This document shows positions 1 through 6,858 of a stretch of 15,011 bases of DNA, piece after piece (within the stretch, counting starts at the first letter, position 1; each line of letters opens with the position of its first letter). Below the pieces are notes generated by a model that saw only the letters and a list, made by a program, of their open reading frames with translations, did not search any database and was not told the origin of the DNA. The DNA is from Serpentinimonas sp. (GTDB lineage: Bacteria; Pseudomonadota; Gammaproteobacteria; Burkholderiales; Burkholderiaceae_C): contig JALOSG010000049.1 of the NCBI GenBank assembly GCA_025458665.1, positions 1 to 15,011 on the forward strand. Reading direction: 5' to 3'. The position numbers and the translations under genes were made by a program.

Positions 1-1
1 C

Positions 2-433
2 CTCTCTCTGCAATTCGCCCGCTTTCCTGAAGCTGCGCTGCACCGCGCCGCACTGCCGCGCGCCCAGGTCAACCGCTGGCTGCGCCACGCACTGGCGCGC
101 GAAGCCGAACTCACCGTGCGCATCGTCGATTCGGAAGAGGGCCAGGAACTGAACCGCAGCTACCGCCAGAAGGACTACGCCACCAACGTACTCACTTTCG
201 ACTACGCCGCCGAACCTGTGGTCATGGCCGACCTGGTGCTGTGCGCGCCGGTGGTGGCCCGCGAAGCGCAAGAGCAAGGCAAGACGCTGCAAGCCCATTA
301 CGCCCACCTGCTGGTGCACGGCGCGCTGCATGCCCAGGGCTGGGACCACGAAACCAGCGCCCGCGATGCCCGCGCCATGGAAGCCCACGAAATACTCATC
401 CTGGGCCGGCTGGGGTTTGCCAACCCGTACTGA
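2..433 (+). CDS. ybeY: Endoribonuclease YbeY, 3' portion (5' end outside window)
   Basis: YbeY is a single-strand-specific, zinc-dependent endoribonuclease of the cytoplasm, used in 16S rRNA 3'-end maturation and ribosome quality control. The frame is open from base 2 to the TGA at 431-433. The residues before the first internal ATG still resemble YbeY, so the true start lies left of the window. The family metal-binding signature HGxLHxxGxDH is visible as HGALHAQGWDHE near the C-terminus. The upstream segment RQKDYATNVLTFDY is also typical. The gene converges on the dtd remnant with only three bases between the two stop codons, leaving no room for a terminator. Identification is firm; the N-terminus cannot be judged. 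Confidence 0.93.
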   Translation, partial: LSLQFARFPEAALHRAALPRAQVNRWLRHALAREAELTVRIVDSEEGQELNRSYRQKDYATNVLTFDYAAEPVVMADLVLCAPVVAREAQEQGKTLQAHYAHLLVHGALHAQGWDHETSARDARAMEAHEILILGRLGFANPY

Positions 434-436
434 GCC

Positions 437-771
437 TTACGCCATTTGCAGCGGAATGGTCACGGGTCCGTCGTTCACCAAAGTCACCTGCATGTCGGCG
501 GCAAAGCGGCCGGTTTCCACCACCGGGTGTAGCCCACGCGCCTGGGCCACGAAGTAGTCGTACAGACGCCGGCCTTCATCGGGGGCGGCAGCACCACCGA
601 AGCTGGGCCGGTTGCCGCCGGACACATCGGCCGCCAGGGTGAACTGGCTCACCACCAGCAGGCCCCCACCCACGTCCTGCAGGCTCAAATTCATCTTGCC
701 CGCGGCGTCGGAGAAAATGCGCAGCTTCAGGATCTTGGCCAGCAGGCGGTCGGCCACAATACAGCCTTCAT
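437..771 (-). pseudogene. dtd: D-aminoacyl-tRNA deacylase remnant with internal deletion
   Basis: Dtd hydrolyses D-aminoacyl-tRNA (and Gly-tRNAAla) in the cytoplasm. Intact family members are about 145 residues. From 757 leftward there is a clean Dtd body: ADRLLAKILKLRIFSDA, the active-site SQFTLAAD segment, and the C-terminal LVNDGPVT with its Gly-Pro motif. The first roughly 40 residues are missing. An ATG at 771 begins MKAVL, exactly how many Dtd proteins start, but after codon 5 the frame runs into ADRLL out of register and stops at 727-729. Compared with E. coli Dtd, about 36 codons (near 106 bp) are absent, and the loss shifts the frame. A 106-codon product could only start at GTG 757 and would lack the N-terminal strands. 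I call it a pseudogene. An assembly error that dropped about 100 bp is the alternative. Confidence 0.8.
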
Positions 772-788
772 GACATCGCCTTCATGAC
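764..788. repeat. 11-bp direct repeat, 14-bp period, at the CDF stop and dtd start
   Basis: The 11-mer GCCTTCATGAC occurs at 764-774 and again at 778-788, separated by ATC. The right copy contains the TGA stop of the CDF transporter gene (782-784, minus strand). The left copy contains the native ATG of dtd (769-771). The repeat may be a tandem duplication of the dtd translation start. It sits about 7 bp from the dtd deletion junction, so it may belong to the same rearrangement. Confidence 0.75.
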
Positions 789-1719
789 CCCGTTTTCATG
801 GCATCGGGCGGCAGCGCCTTAGCGTCGGCTTCCATGTTGGTGGGCAGCAGCTGAATGGTGGCGCGCAATCCGGGAACCGCCGCCATGAGCGCCTGCTCCA
901 CATTGGCACGCAGGGCAGCGGCACGCGCCAGCGACCACTGCCCCGGCAGGTGCATGTGCAGGTCCACAAAACAGCGCTGTCCGGCCTGCCGGGTACTCAG
1001 GTGGTCAAAACGCACAATTTCCGCGCCTTCACGTTCGAGAGCGAAGCCGGCCAGCGTCTGGTCTATGGTGGCCAGCACTTCGGGCGCCACCGCCTCGTCC
1101 ATGAGCCCCTGGGAGGAGCGCCACACCAGCCGCCAGCCTTCGCGCAGGATGTTCAGCGCCACGCCTATGGCCACCACCGCATCCAGCCATAGCCAGCCGG
1201 TCAGCATGACCAGCCCCAGCCCACCCACCACGCCCACCACACATCGGTGAACAGATGGCGGGCATCGCCCTCCAGCGCCATGGAGCGGTGCACGCGGGCG
1301 GCCCGCAACATGACCCAGGCCAGCAGTCCGTTCAGCACCGAACTGGCTACCGATAGACCCAGGCCCCAACCCAGCTGCACCAGAGGTTGCGGCTCCAGCA
1401 GACGCAGTACTGCCATCCAACCTATGCCCAGCGCGGCGGCAATGATCAGAATGCCCTCGAAGCCCGATGAAAAGTACTCCGCCTTGTGGTGCCCGTAAGG
1501 GTGGTCGGCATCGGCCGGGCGGGCGGCAATGGTCACCATCACCAGCCCGAACACGGCGCCCGCCAGGTTCACCAGGGACTCCATGGCGTCGGACAACAGC
1601 CCCACGGAATCGGTCACCCACCACGCCAGCGTCTTGAGCGCAATGGTGATGAGCGCCACCACCACCGAGGCGGTCAGCAGCCGCTTCGGGGTTAGCCAGC
1701 GGGCGGTGGCGGCGTCCAT
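782..1719 (-). pseudogene. Cation diffusion facilitator transporter, frameshifted
   Basis: CDF proteins are inner-membrane antiporters that export Zn2+, Fe2+ and similar metals in exchange for protons. From the ATG at 1719, 161 residues match the family: transmembrane segments near residues 14-35, 48-66, 88-108 and 118-140, a metal-site SDAMES (43-48), HPYGHHKAEYFSS (73-85), and HLFTD (155-159). After DVW at 1237-1245 this frame fails and ends at 1201. A frame displaced by one base resumes with VGVVGGLGLVMLTGWLWLDAVVAIGVALNI and continues through the cytoplasmic C-terminal domain to the TGA at 782-784. The family usually reads TDVWTSVGVV, so about seven bases appear lost. Restoring them would give about 314 residues, a normal length. 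Whether this is a true mutation or a sequence error cannot be told here. Resemblance is to FieF-type exporters; the metal is unknown. Confidence 0.85.
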
Positions 1720-1756
1720 GGAATCCAGTCTTTGGTTGGTTAAGGCAACAGGGCGG

Positions 1757-3004
1757 TCAGGCGGTCAGGGTCACGCGGGCGAATTTGCGTTTACCCACCT
1801 GCACCACCACGGTGCCCACGCCCAGCTTCAGCCCCTTGTCGCTCACCACGTTGCCGTCCACGCGCACGCCGCCGCCGTCTATCAGCCGGTTGGCTTCGCT
1901 GGTGGAAGGCGCCAACCCGGCGGCCTTCAGCAACGCGGCAATGCCCAGCGGGGCACCGCCCAGGGTCACCTCGGGAATCTCGTCGGGCACGCCGCCCTTG
2001 CTGCGGTTCACAAAGTCCTGCTCGGCGGCCTCGGCCGCCGCCGCGCTGTGGAAGCGGGTGGTGATTTCCTTGGCCAGCATCACCTTGGCGTCCTTGGGGT
2101 TGCGCCCGGCCGCCACTTCGGCCTGCAGGGCAGCTATTTCAGCCATAGAACGGAAAGACAGCAGCGTGTACCAGCGCCACATGAGCGTGTCGGAAATGCT
2201 CAGCACCTTGGCAAACATGCTGTTGGCCGGCTCGGTGATACCGATGTAGTTGTTCTTGGACTTCGACATCTTGTCCACGCCGTCCAGCCCTTCCAGCAAG
2301 GGCATGGTCAGGATGCACTGCGGGTCCTGCCCATATTCGGCCTGCAGGTGGCGGCCCATGAGCAGATTGAATTTCTGGTCGGTGCCGCCCAGCTCCAGGT
2401 CGCTTTTCAGCGCCACCGAGTCGTAGCCCTGCATGAGCGGGTACAGGAATTCGTGCACCGAAATGGGGGTTCCCGCGTGGAAACGGTCGTGGAAGTCGTT
2501 GCGCTCCATCATCCGTGCCACCGTGTAGCGGGCCGACAACTGGATCAGCCCGCGCGCGCCCAGCGCATCGCTCCATTCGCTGTTGTAACGGATCTCGGTG
2601 CGGGCCGGGTCCAGCACCAGGCTGGCTTGCCGGTAGTAGGTCTCGGCGTTGGCCTGGATCTGTTCCGGGGTGAGCGGCGGGCGGGTGCTGTTGCGCCCGG
2701 ACGGGTCGCCAATCAGGCTGGTGAAATCACCAATCAGAAAAATCACCTGGTGCCCCAGGTCCTGCAACTGGCGCATCTTGTTGAGCACGACCGTGTGCCC
2801 GATGTGGATGTCCGGCGCGGTGGGGTCCAGCCCCAGCTTGATGCGCAGCGGCTGGCCGGTGGCTTCGCTGCGCTGCAGCTTTTTCACCCAGTCGGCCTGG
2901 GGGATCAGTTCCTCGCAACCCCGCAGCGTGACGTCCAGGGCGTGCTGTACCGCCGGTGTCAGGGACTCGGCGGGGTTGGGCTCGGTGCGAGTAGCTTCAT
3001 TCAT
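1757..3004 (-). CDS. tyrS: Tyrosyl-tRNA synthetase
   Basis: TyrS charges tRNATyr with tyrosine in two ATP-dependent steps in the cytoplasm. The class I signatures are clear: HIGH in APDIHIGHTVVLNK (about residue 67) and KMSKS in VDKMSKSKNNYIG (about residue 245). A C-terminal S4 RNA-binding domain covers the last 70 or so residues (SEANRLIDGGGVRVDG...). At 415 residues it is full length. I prefer the ATG at 3004 (MNEATRTEP) because it gives about 29 residues before GCEELIP, as I recall for relatives. An in-frame ATG at 3019 would add five residues, and neither start has a clear Shine-Dalgarno sequence. It lies upstream of the broken CDF gene and dtd on the same strand and diverges from the M23 peptidase gene. 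Confidence 0.96.
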   Translation of the reverse strand: MNEATRTEPNPAESLTPAVQHALDVTLRGCEELIPQADWVKKLQRSEATGQPLRIKLGLDPTAPDIHIGHTVVLNKMRQLQDLGHQVIFLIGDFTSLIGDPSGRNSTRPPLTPEQIQANAETYYRQASLVLDPARTEIRYNSEWSDALGARGLIQLSARYTVARMMERNDFHDRFHAGTPISVHEFLYPLMQGYDSVALKSDLELGGTDQKFNLLMGRHLQAEYGQDPQCILTMPLLEGLDGVDKMSKSKNNYIGITEPANSMFAKVLSISDTLMWRWYTLLSFRSMAEIAALQAEVAAGRNPKDAKVMLAKEITTRFHSAAAAEAAEQDFVNRSKGGVPDEIPEVTLGGAPLGIAALLKAAGLAPSTSEANRLIDGGGVRVDGNVVSDKGLKLGVGTVVVQVGKRKFARVTLTA

Positions 3005-3018
3005 AAGGGGTTTTACCA

Positions 3019-3046
3019 TTGTCAGAGGCGGTGGCGACGCTATACT
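3019..3046 (+). promoter_or_regulatory. Sigma70-type promoter for the M23 peptidase gene
   Basis: TTGTCA (3019-3024) and TATACT (3041-3046) are separated by 16 bp, a close match to the sigma70 consensus. Transcription would begin near 3053, leaving about 100 nt of leader before the ATG at 3153. The -35 box lies right at the tyrS start, so the two divergent genes share regulatory DNA. A weaker leftward pair for tyrS, TTGTGG (3060-3065) and TATAGC (3039-3044), has only a 15-bp spacer. Predicted by eye. Confidence 0.5.
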
Positions 3047-3097
3047 GGACTGTTATTTGCCACAAGTCAGTTGCTGGTGGCAGGTGTTCGCATTCTA

Positions 3098-3137
3098 GTT
3101 GGCCTGCTTTTTGCCTAGGCCTTACGACCTGGCCAAC
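3098..3137 (+). other. Leader inverted repeats before the M23 peptidase gene
   Basis: GTTGGCC (3098-3104) and GGCCAAC (3131-3137) form a perfect 7-bp inverted repeat with a 26-nt loop. A competing 5-bp pair, GGCCT (3101-3105) with AGGCC (3117-3121), uses part of the same left arm. The structure ends 15 nt before the ATG and could hide or expose the ribosome-binding region. No function is known to me and it matches no riboswitch I recognise. Confidence 0.35.
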
Positions 3138-3152
3138 GAATCACTTTGACCC

Positions 3153-4604
3153 ATGCCCCAGAACCACAACGGCCTGCAAAACGGAGTCACCCACGCACTG
3201 AACGCGCTAAACCGCCACCCCCGGCGTGTCATGGCCACGTTGGGTGCGTTGCTGCTGGGTACCGGCGTCACCGCCTTCGGCATTGCACCACTGGCCCCCG
3301 ACGCGGCCGACCTGCCGGTTCGCCAGATCGTGGAATCGGTGGAGCCGGGCTGGACCTACGCAGAGACCCCTGAAGCGGGCAGCCTGGCCACCCAGGCTGC
3401 TGGTACCGCCGGAGCGGCCAGCCTCCTGACCTCGCTGCCCACGTCGGCGGGCCAGCGCTCCCCCACCGACGGCATAGGTTTTGTGCTGTTCCGCAGCGAC
3501 ACCACCCGCCGCGATGACACCGTCCAGAGCCTGTTGCAGCGCCTGGGGGTGAACGACCCCGAAGCGGTGGCGCATCTGCGCGCCGACGCGAAGGCGCGGC
3601 AATTGCTGCTGGGCCGTGTGGGCAAACTCGTGAGCGTGGAAACCGACGACCAGAACCGCCTGCTGCGCTTGCAGGCCCGCTGGGTCAAGGACGAGAACGC
3701 CGATCACTTCCAGCGCCTCGTGGTAGACCGCCAGGCCGACCAGAACCCGCGCTTCGCCTCCCGCATCGAGCAAGGCGAACTGACCCAGTCCATCCGGCTG
3801 GCCAGCGGCACCATCCGCACCTCGCTGTTTGCCGCCACCGACGAAGCCCGCCTGCCGGACTCCGTGGCCAACCAGATTGCCGAGGTGTTCTCGGCCGACA
3901 TCGACTTCCGGCGCGACCTGCGCGTCGGCGACCGTTTCAGCGTGGTCTACGAGACCCGCGAAGCCGATGGCGAAGTCCTCAGTTTTGGCCGCATGCTGTC
4001 GGGCGAGTTCGTGAACAAAGGCCGTCCGCACCAGGTGGTCTGGTTCGAGGAGCCGGGCAGCAAAGGCAGCTACTACACGTTCGAGGGCGAAAGTCTGCGG
4101 CGCGCCTTCCTGGCAGCCCCCCTGGCCTTCTCCCGCGTCAGCAGCGGTTACGGCATGCGCTTCCATCCCGTTCACGGCGACCGCCGTGCCCACCTGGGCG
4201 TGGATTACGCGGCCCCCACCGGCACCCCGGTCCGTACTGTGGCCGACGGCGTGGTGCAATTTGCCGGCTCCCAGCGCGGCTACGGCAACGTGGTGTTCGT
4301 TCAGCACCGCAATCAGGTGGTCACCGTGTACGCCCACCTGAGCAGCATCAAGGTGCGGCGTGGTCAGCGCATTGAGCAAGGCGAACTGGTGGGCGCTGTG
4401 GGCTGCACCGGCACATGCACCGGCCCGCACCTGCACTTCGAGTTCCGTGAGGCCGGCGTACACCGGGATCCGCTCACCATTGCCCGCCGCAACGAAGGCA
4501 CACCCGTATCGGCAGCCGCCCGCCCGGCTTTCAACCAGCACGCCGCAGCCATGAAGCACAAGTTGGCCTCCGCAGCCACGGTGGTGCAGGCCAGCGCCGA
4601 CTGA
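3153..4604 (+). CDS. M23 family murein DD-endopeptidase, MepM-like
   Basis: This predicted zinc metallopeptidase cuts peptide cross-links in peptidoglycan on the periplasmic side. Of 483 residues, a short cytoplasmic N-terminus is followed by a hydrophobic anchor at about 27-46 (VMATLGALLLGTGVTAFGIA). Then comes a long region with an OapA/LysM-like fold typical of MepM proteins (about 110-300), and the M23 (LytM) domain at about 320-445. Zinc ligands are visible: HLGVD gives H347 and D351, and HLHFE gives H428, with H395 in the YAHLSS motif. So the enzyme looks catalytically complete. Cysteines C418 and C422 lie in the loop before HLHFE. It is followed 42 bp downstream by anmK on the same strand, so a shared transcript for wall turnover is likely. 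Confidence 0.92.
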   Translation: MPQNHNGLQNGVTHALNALNRHPRRVMATLGALLLGTGVTAFGIAPLAPDAADLPVRQIVESVEPGWTYAETPEAGSLATQAAGTAGAASLLTSLPTSAGQRSPTDGIGFVLFRSDTTRRDDTVQSLLQRLGVNDPEAVAHLRADAKARQLLLGRVGKLVSVETDDQNRLLRLQARWVKDENADHFQRLVVDRQADQNPRFASRIEQGELTQSIRLASGTIRTSLFAATDEARLPDSVANQIAEVFSADIDFRRDLRVGDRFSVVYETREADGEVLSFGRMLSGEFVNKGRPHQVVWFEEPGSKGSYYTFEGESLRRAFLAAPLAFSRVSSGYGMRFHPVHGDRRAHLGVDYAAPTGTPVRTVADGVVQFAGSQRGYGNVVFVQHRNQVVTVYAHLSSIKVRRGQRIEQGELVGAVGCTGTCTGPHLHFEFREAGVHRDPLTIARRNEGTPVSAAARPAFNQHAAAMKHKLASAATVVQASAD

Positions 4605-4646
4605 TTCTTCCGGCCTGGGTTCCCCGCCCGTGACCTGGCCATCAAC

Positions 4647-5873
4647 ATGGCGGCACTCTCGCCTCTGAGCCCCAGCCCAGTGGTGCACACTATTGGGCTG
4701 ATGTCGGGCACATCGCTCGACGGTGTGGATGGTGTGCTCATGCGATGGCATCCAGCCCCCGAGGTGCTGGCCAGTGTGTCCTTGCCCCTGCCGGCTGGCC
4801 TGCAAGCCGCACTGCTGGCGCTCAACACCCCCGGCCAGGACGAACTGCACCGTGCCGCCGTGGCCGGCGACCAGTTGGTCCGGGTGTACGCGCAAGCGGC
4901 GTTGTCCCTGTGCCAGCAAGCGGGCCTCCGCCCCGATGAGGTGGCGGCCGTGGGCGCACACGGCCAGACGGTGCGGCACCACCCTCCCGGGGCTGTGTTG
5001 CGCGGGCAGCGTGCTGGCGTATCACCCGACTTCCCTGCCTACACCCTGCAACTGAACCAGCCGGCGCTGCTTGCGGAACTCACGGGCCTGGCGGTGGTGC
5101 ACGACTTCCGCAGCCGTGATGTGGCCGCTGGCGGGCAAGGTGCGCCCCTGGTGCCGGCGTTCCATGCGCAGGTATTTGGACATCCGGGCCGCGGCGTAGG
5201 CGTACTGAACCTGGGTGGCATGGCCAACCTCACTTGGCTACCCGGCGATGGACAGGTGCTGGGCAGCGATACCGGCCCCGGGAACGTACTGCTGGATCTC
5301 TGGTGCCAACGCCATACCGGCCAGCCTTTCGACGCCGACGGGGCTTGGGCAGCCAGTGGCAAGGCCCATGCCGGACTGCTGGACTACCTGCTAGCCACCG
5401 AGCCTTATTTTGCGCTGTCAGGCCCCAAGAGTACGGGGCGCGACCTGTTCAATGCGGCGTGGCTGGAGCAGGCGCTCCAGGCCGCCACGCGCCAGCCAGG
5501 GCTATCCGGTGTGGCGGGCCTTTCACCGGCCGACATACAGGCTACGCTGGTGGAACTGACTGCTGCCAGCGCCGCCGCGGCACTGCCGGAGGCCGCACGC
5601 GCATCTACAGCCCGGCAGGGCAGCGGGCCCGGTATCGAGCTGCTGGTCTGTGGGGGCGGCGCACTCAACCGCACGCTCATGGCTGCGCTACAGCGTCGCC
5701 TGCCCGGCTGCGTGGTGCAGCCCACATCGGCCCGTGGCTGGCCTGTCCAGTGGGTAGAAGCTGCCGCGTTTGCGTGGCTCACCTGGCGTTTTCTGCAGGG
5801 CCAGCATGGCAACGAGCCCAGCGTGACCGGGGCGCAAGGCCCCAGAATACTGGGCTCGTGGGTACCGGCCTGA
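4647..5873 (+). CDS. anmK: Anhydro-N-acetylmuramic acid kinase
   Basis: AnmK opens and phosphorylates 1,6-anhydro-MurNAc released from peptidoglycan by lytic transglycosylases, giving MurNAc-6-phosphate for recycling in the cytoplasm. The N-terminal ATP-binding signature GLMSGTSLDGVDGVL is exact for the family. Further family blocks are AVGAHGQTVRHHP, NLGGMANLTWL, GSDTGPGNVLLD, GPKSTGRDLFN and CGGGALNRTLM. At 408 residues it is somewhat longer than the E. coli enzyme (about 369), with extra residues in the Ala-rich stretch before CGGGALN. The start at 4647 leaves about a dozen residues before the first motif; no strong ribosome-binding site is visible. Placement after the M23 endopeptidase gene fits murein turnover and salvage. 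Confidence 0.95.
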   Translation: MAALSPLSPSPVVHTIGLMSGTSLDGVDGVLMRWHPAPEVLASVSLPLPAGLQAALLALNTPGQDELHRAAVAGDQLVRVYAQAALSLCQQAGLRPDEVAAVGAHGQTVRHHPPGAVLRGQRAGVSPDFPAYTLQLNQPALLAELTGLAVVHDFRSRDVAAGGQGAPLVPAFHAQVFGHPGRGVGVLNLGGMANLTWLPGDGQVLGSDTGPGNVLLDLWCQRHTGQPFDADGAWAASGKAHAGLLDYLLATEPYFALSGPKSTGRDLFNAAWLEQALQAATRQPGLSGVAGLSPADIQATLVELTAASAAAALPEAARASTARQGSGPGIELLVCGGGALNRTLMAALQRRLPGCVVQPTSARGWPVQWVEAAAFAWLTWRFLQGQHGNEPSVTGAQGPRILGSWVPA

Positions 5874-5881
5874 ACCGGCAG

Positions 5882-5901
5882 GGCGGCGTATGGACGCCGC
5901 C
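5882..5901. terminator. Hairpin between convergent anmK and erpA
   Basis: GGCGGCGT (5882-5889) and ACGCCGCC (5894-5901) form a perfect 8-bp GC stem with a four-base loop. It is centred between the anmK stop (5873) and the erpA stop (5909-5911). There is no T-run on either side, so it may be a weak bidirectional terminator or a 3'-end-protecting structure rather than a textbook intrinsic terminator. Confidence 0.5.
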
Positions 5902-5908
5902 TGGAAAG

Positions 5909-6274
5909 TCAGACGCTGAAGCTCGACCCGCAACCGCAGGTGGTGGTGGCGTTCGGGTTCTTGATCACGAACTGCGCGCCTTGCAGGTCTTCCTTGTAAT
6001 CAATCTCGGCGCCCAGCAGGTACTGGTAGCTCATGGAATCGATGAGCAGCGACACACCGTTCTTGGTCATGGTGGTGTCGTCTTCGTTGACTACTTCATC
6101 GAACGTGAAGCCGTACTGGAAGCCTGAGCAGCCGCCACCCTGTACAAACACCCGCAGCTTGAGGTCCGGGTTGCCCTCTTCGGCAATCAGGTCGGCCACC
6201 TTGGCTGCTGCGCTGTCGGTGAAGATCAGCGGGGCAGGCATGTCGGTCTGGATGTTTTCGGCTAGTGCGCTCAT
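5909..6274 (-). CDS. erpA: Iron-sulfur cluster insertion protein ErpA
   Basis: ErpA is an A-type carrier that delivers Fe-S clusters to apo-enzymes in the cytoplasm. The 121-residue protein has the family's three cluster-binding cysteines: C49 in QGGGCSGFQYGF, and C113 and C115 in TTTCGCGSSFSV at the C-terminus. The FxxDEVVNEDDT and VSLLIDSMSYQYLLGAEIDY blocks are typical of ErpA rather than IscA. An AGGAC ribosome-binding site precedes the ATG at 6274. A TACTAT hexamer on the minus strand (6308-6313), about 35 bp upstream, is a possible -10 box, but I see no good -35 partner. It lies downstream of the bactofilin gene on the same strand with a 63-bp gap, so it may have its own promoter. Confidence 0.95.
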   Translation of the reverse strand: MSALAENIQTDMPAPLIFTDSAAAKVADLIAEEGNPDLKLRVFVQGGGCSGFQYGFTFDEVVNEDDTTMTKNGVSLLIDSMSYQYLLGAEIDYKEDLQGAQFVIKNPNATTTCGCGSSFSV

Positions 6275-6337
6275 GGTGCTTGTCCTGTCAGAGAATCAGT
6301 TTCCACAATAGTACAGCAGCTTAGTCGGAAAAGGCCA

Positions 6338-6751
6338 TCATCCAGCCTTTGACGCCAACGACAGCAGGGGCTTTTCGCCTTGTTCGCCCCCCGCCTCGCT
6401 GCCATCGAGCGGCTGAAGCTTGCCCGAAATGGTGGCCCCCTGGTGCATTTCGAGACCCCCGTAGGACACATCACCCCGGATGCGCGCCGTGGGCTGCAGT
6501 TCCAGCAACTCCCGCGCCATGACCGGACCCACCACCTCACCGTTGATGACCACATGATCGGCCTGAATCTGACCGGTCACCCTGGCCGACTCGCTCACCA
6601 CCAGCAAGCTCGACTTTCCAGGCGCAGCCAGAATGTCACCGGTCACCTCGCCATCAATACGCAGCCCCTCCTGGAACTCGATCAGGCCGCGAACACTGGT
6701 GCCATGGGCAATCAGGCTCTTGACGGGCGGTTGCTTCTTCTTTCCAAACAT
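6338..6751 (-). CDS. Bactofilin (polymer-forming cytoskeletal protein)
   Basis: Bactofilins polymerise without nucleotide into filaments or sheets at the cytoplasmic face of the membrane, where they position cell-wall enzymes or other proteins. The 137-residue product starts MFGKKKQPPVKSLIAHGTSVRG, a usual basic N-terminal tail. The beta-helix core follows, with its regular hydrophobic/glycine periodicity (LRIDGEVTGDI, ARVTGQIQADHVVINGEVVGPVMA, ARIRGDVSYGGLEMHQGATISG). A short polar C-terminal tail closes it. AGGAG stands about nine bases before the ATG. The gene follows the DUF6776-like gene after a 107-bp gap that contains a hairpin. A nearby M23 peptidase makes a wall-shape role worth considering, but this is inference. 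The family is clear; the partner is unknown. Confidence 0.9.
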   Translation of the reverse strand: MFGKKKQPPVKSLIAHGTSVRGLIEFQEGLRIDGEVTGDILAAPGKSSLLVVSESARVTGQIQADHVVINGEVVGPVMARELLELQPTARIRGDVSYGGLEMHQGATISGKLQPLDGSEAGGEQGEKPLLSLASKAG

Positions 6752-6777
6752 GGATCAGAACTCCTGTGCTGGGTTTG

Positions 6778-6815
6778 CCACTGCCAGCCGGTGGCCTGCC
6801 GGACGGTCGCAGTGG
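6778..6815 (-). repeat. Inverted repeat in the gap upstream of the bactofilin gene
   Basis: CCACTGC (6778-6784) and GCAGTGG (6809-6815) form a perfect 7-bp stem around a 24-nt loop, and the loop holds a second possible pair (CCGG/CCGG). It fills the middle of the 107-bp gap between the DUF6776-like and bactofilin genes. No T-run follows on the minus strand, so a processing site, a weak terminator or an operator are all possible. Confidence 0.4.
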
Positions 6816-6858
6816 GGCTTGGGAACAGACGCTTGGAGGTCAAGCTGCGGCGACTGGG

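Noticed and set aside
1529..3118. Long rightward open frame of 529 codons antisense to tyrS
   Set aside because: It is His/Gln/Gly/Val-rich with no recognisable domain and lies exactly antisense to an unmistakable tyrS; high GC creates such shadows.
3207..4982. Leftward open frame of 591 codons across the M23 peptidase and anmK
   Set aside because: Composition is typical of GC-rich antisense shadow and it spans two well-supported genes on the other strand.
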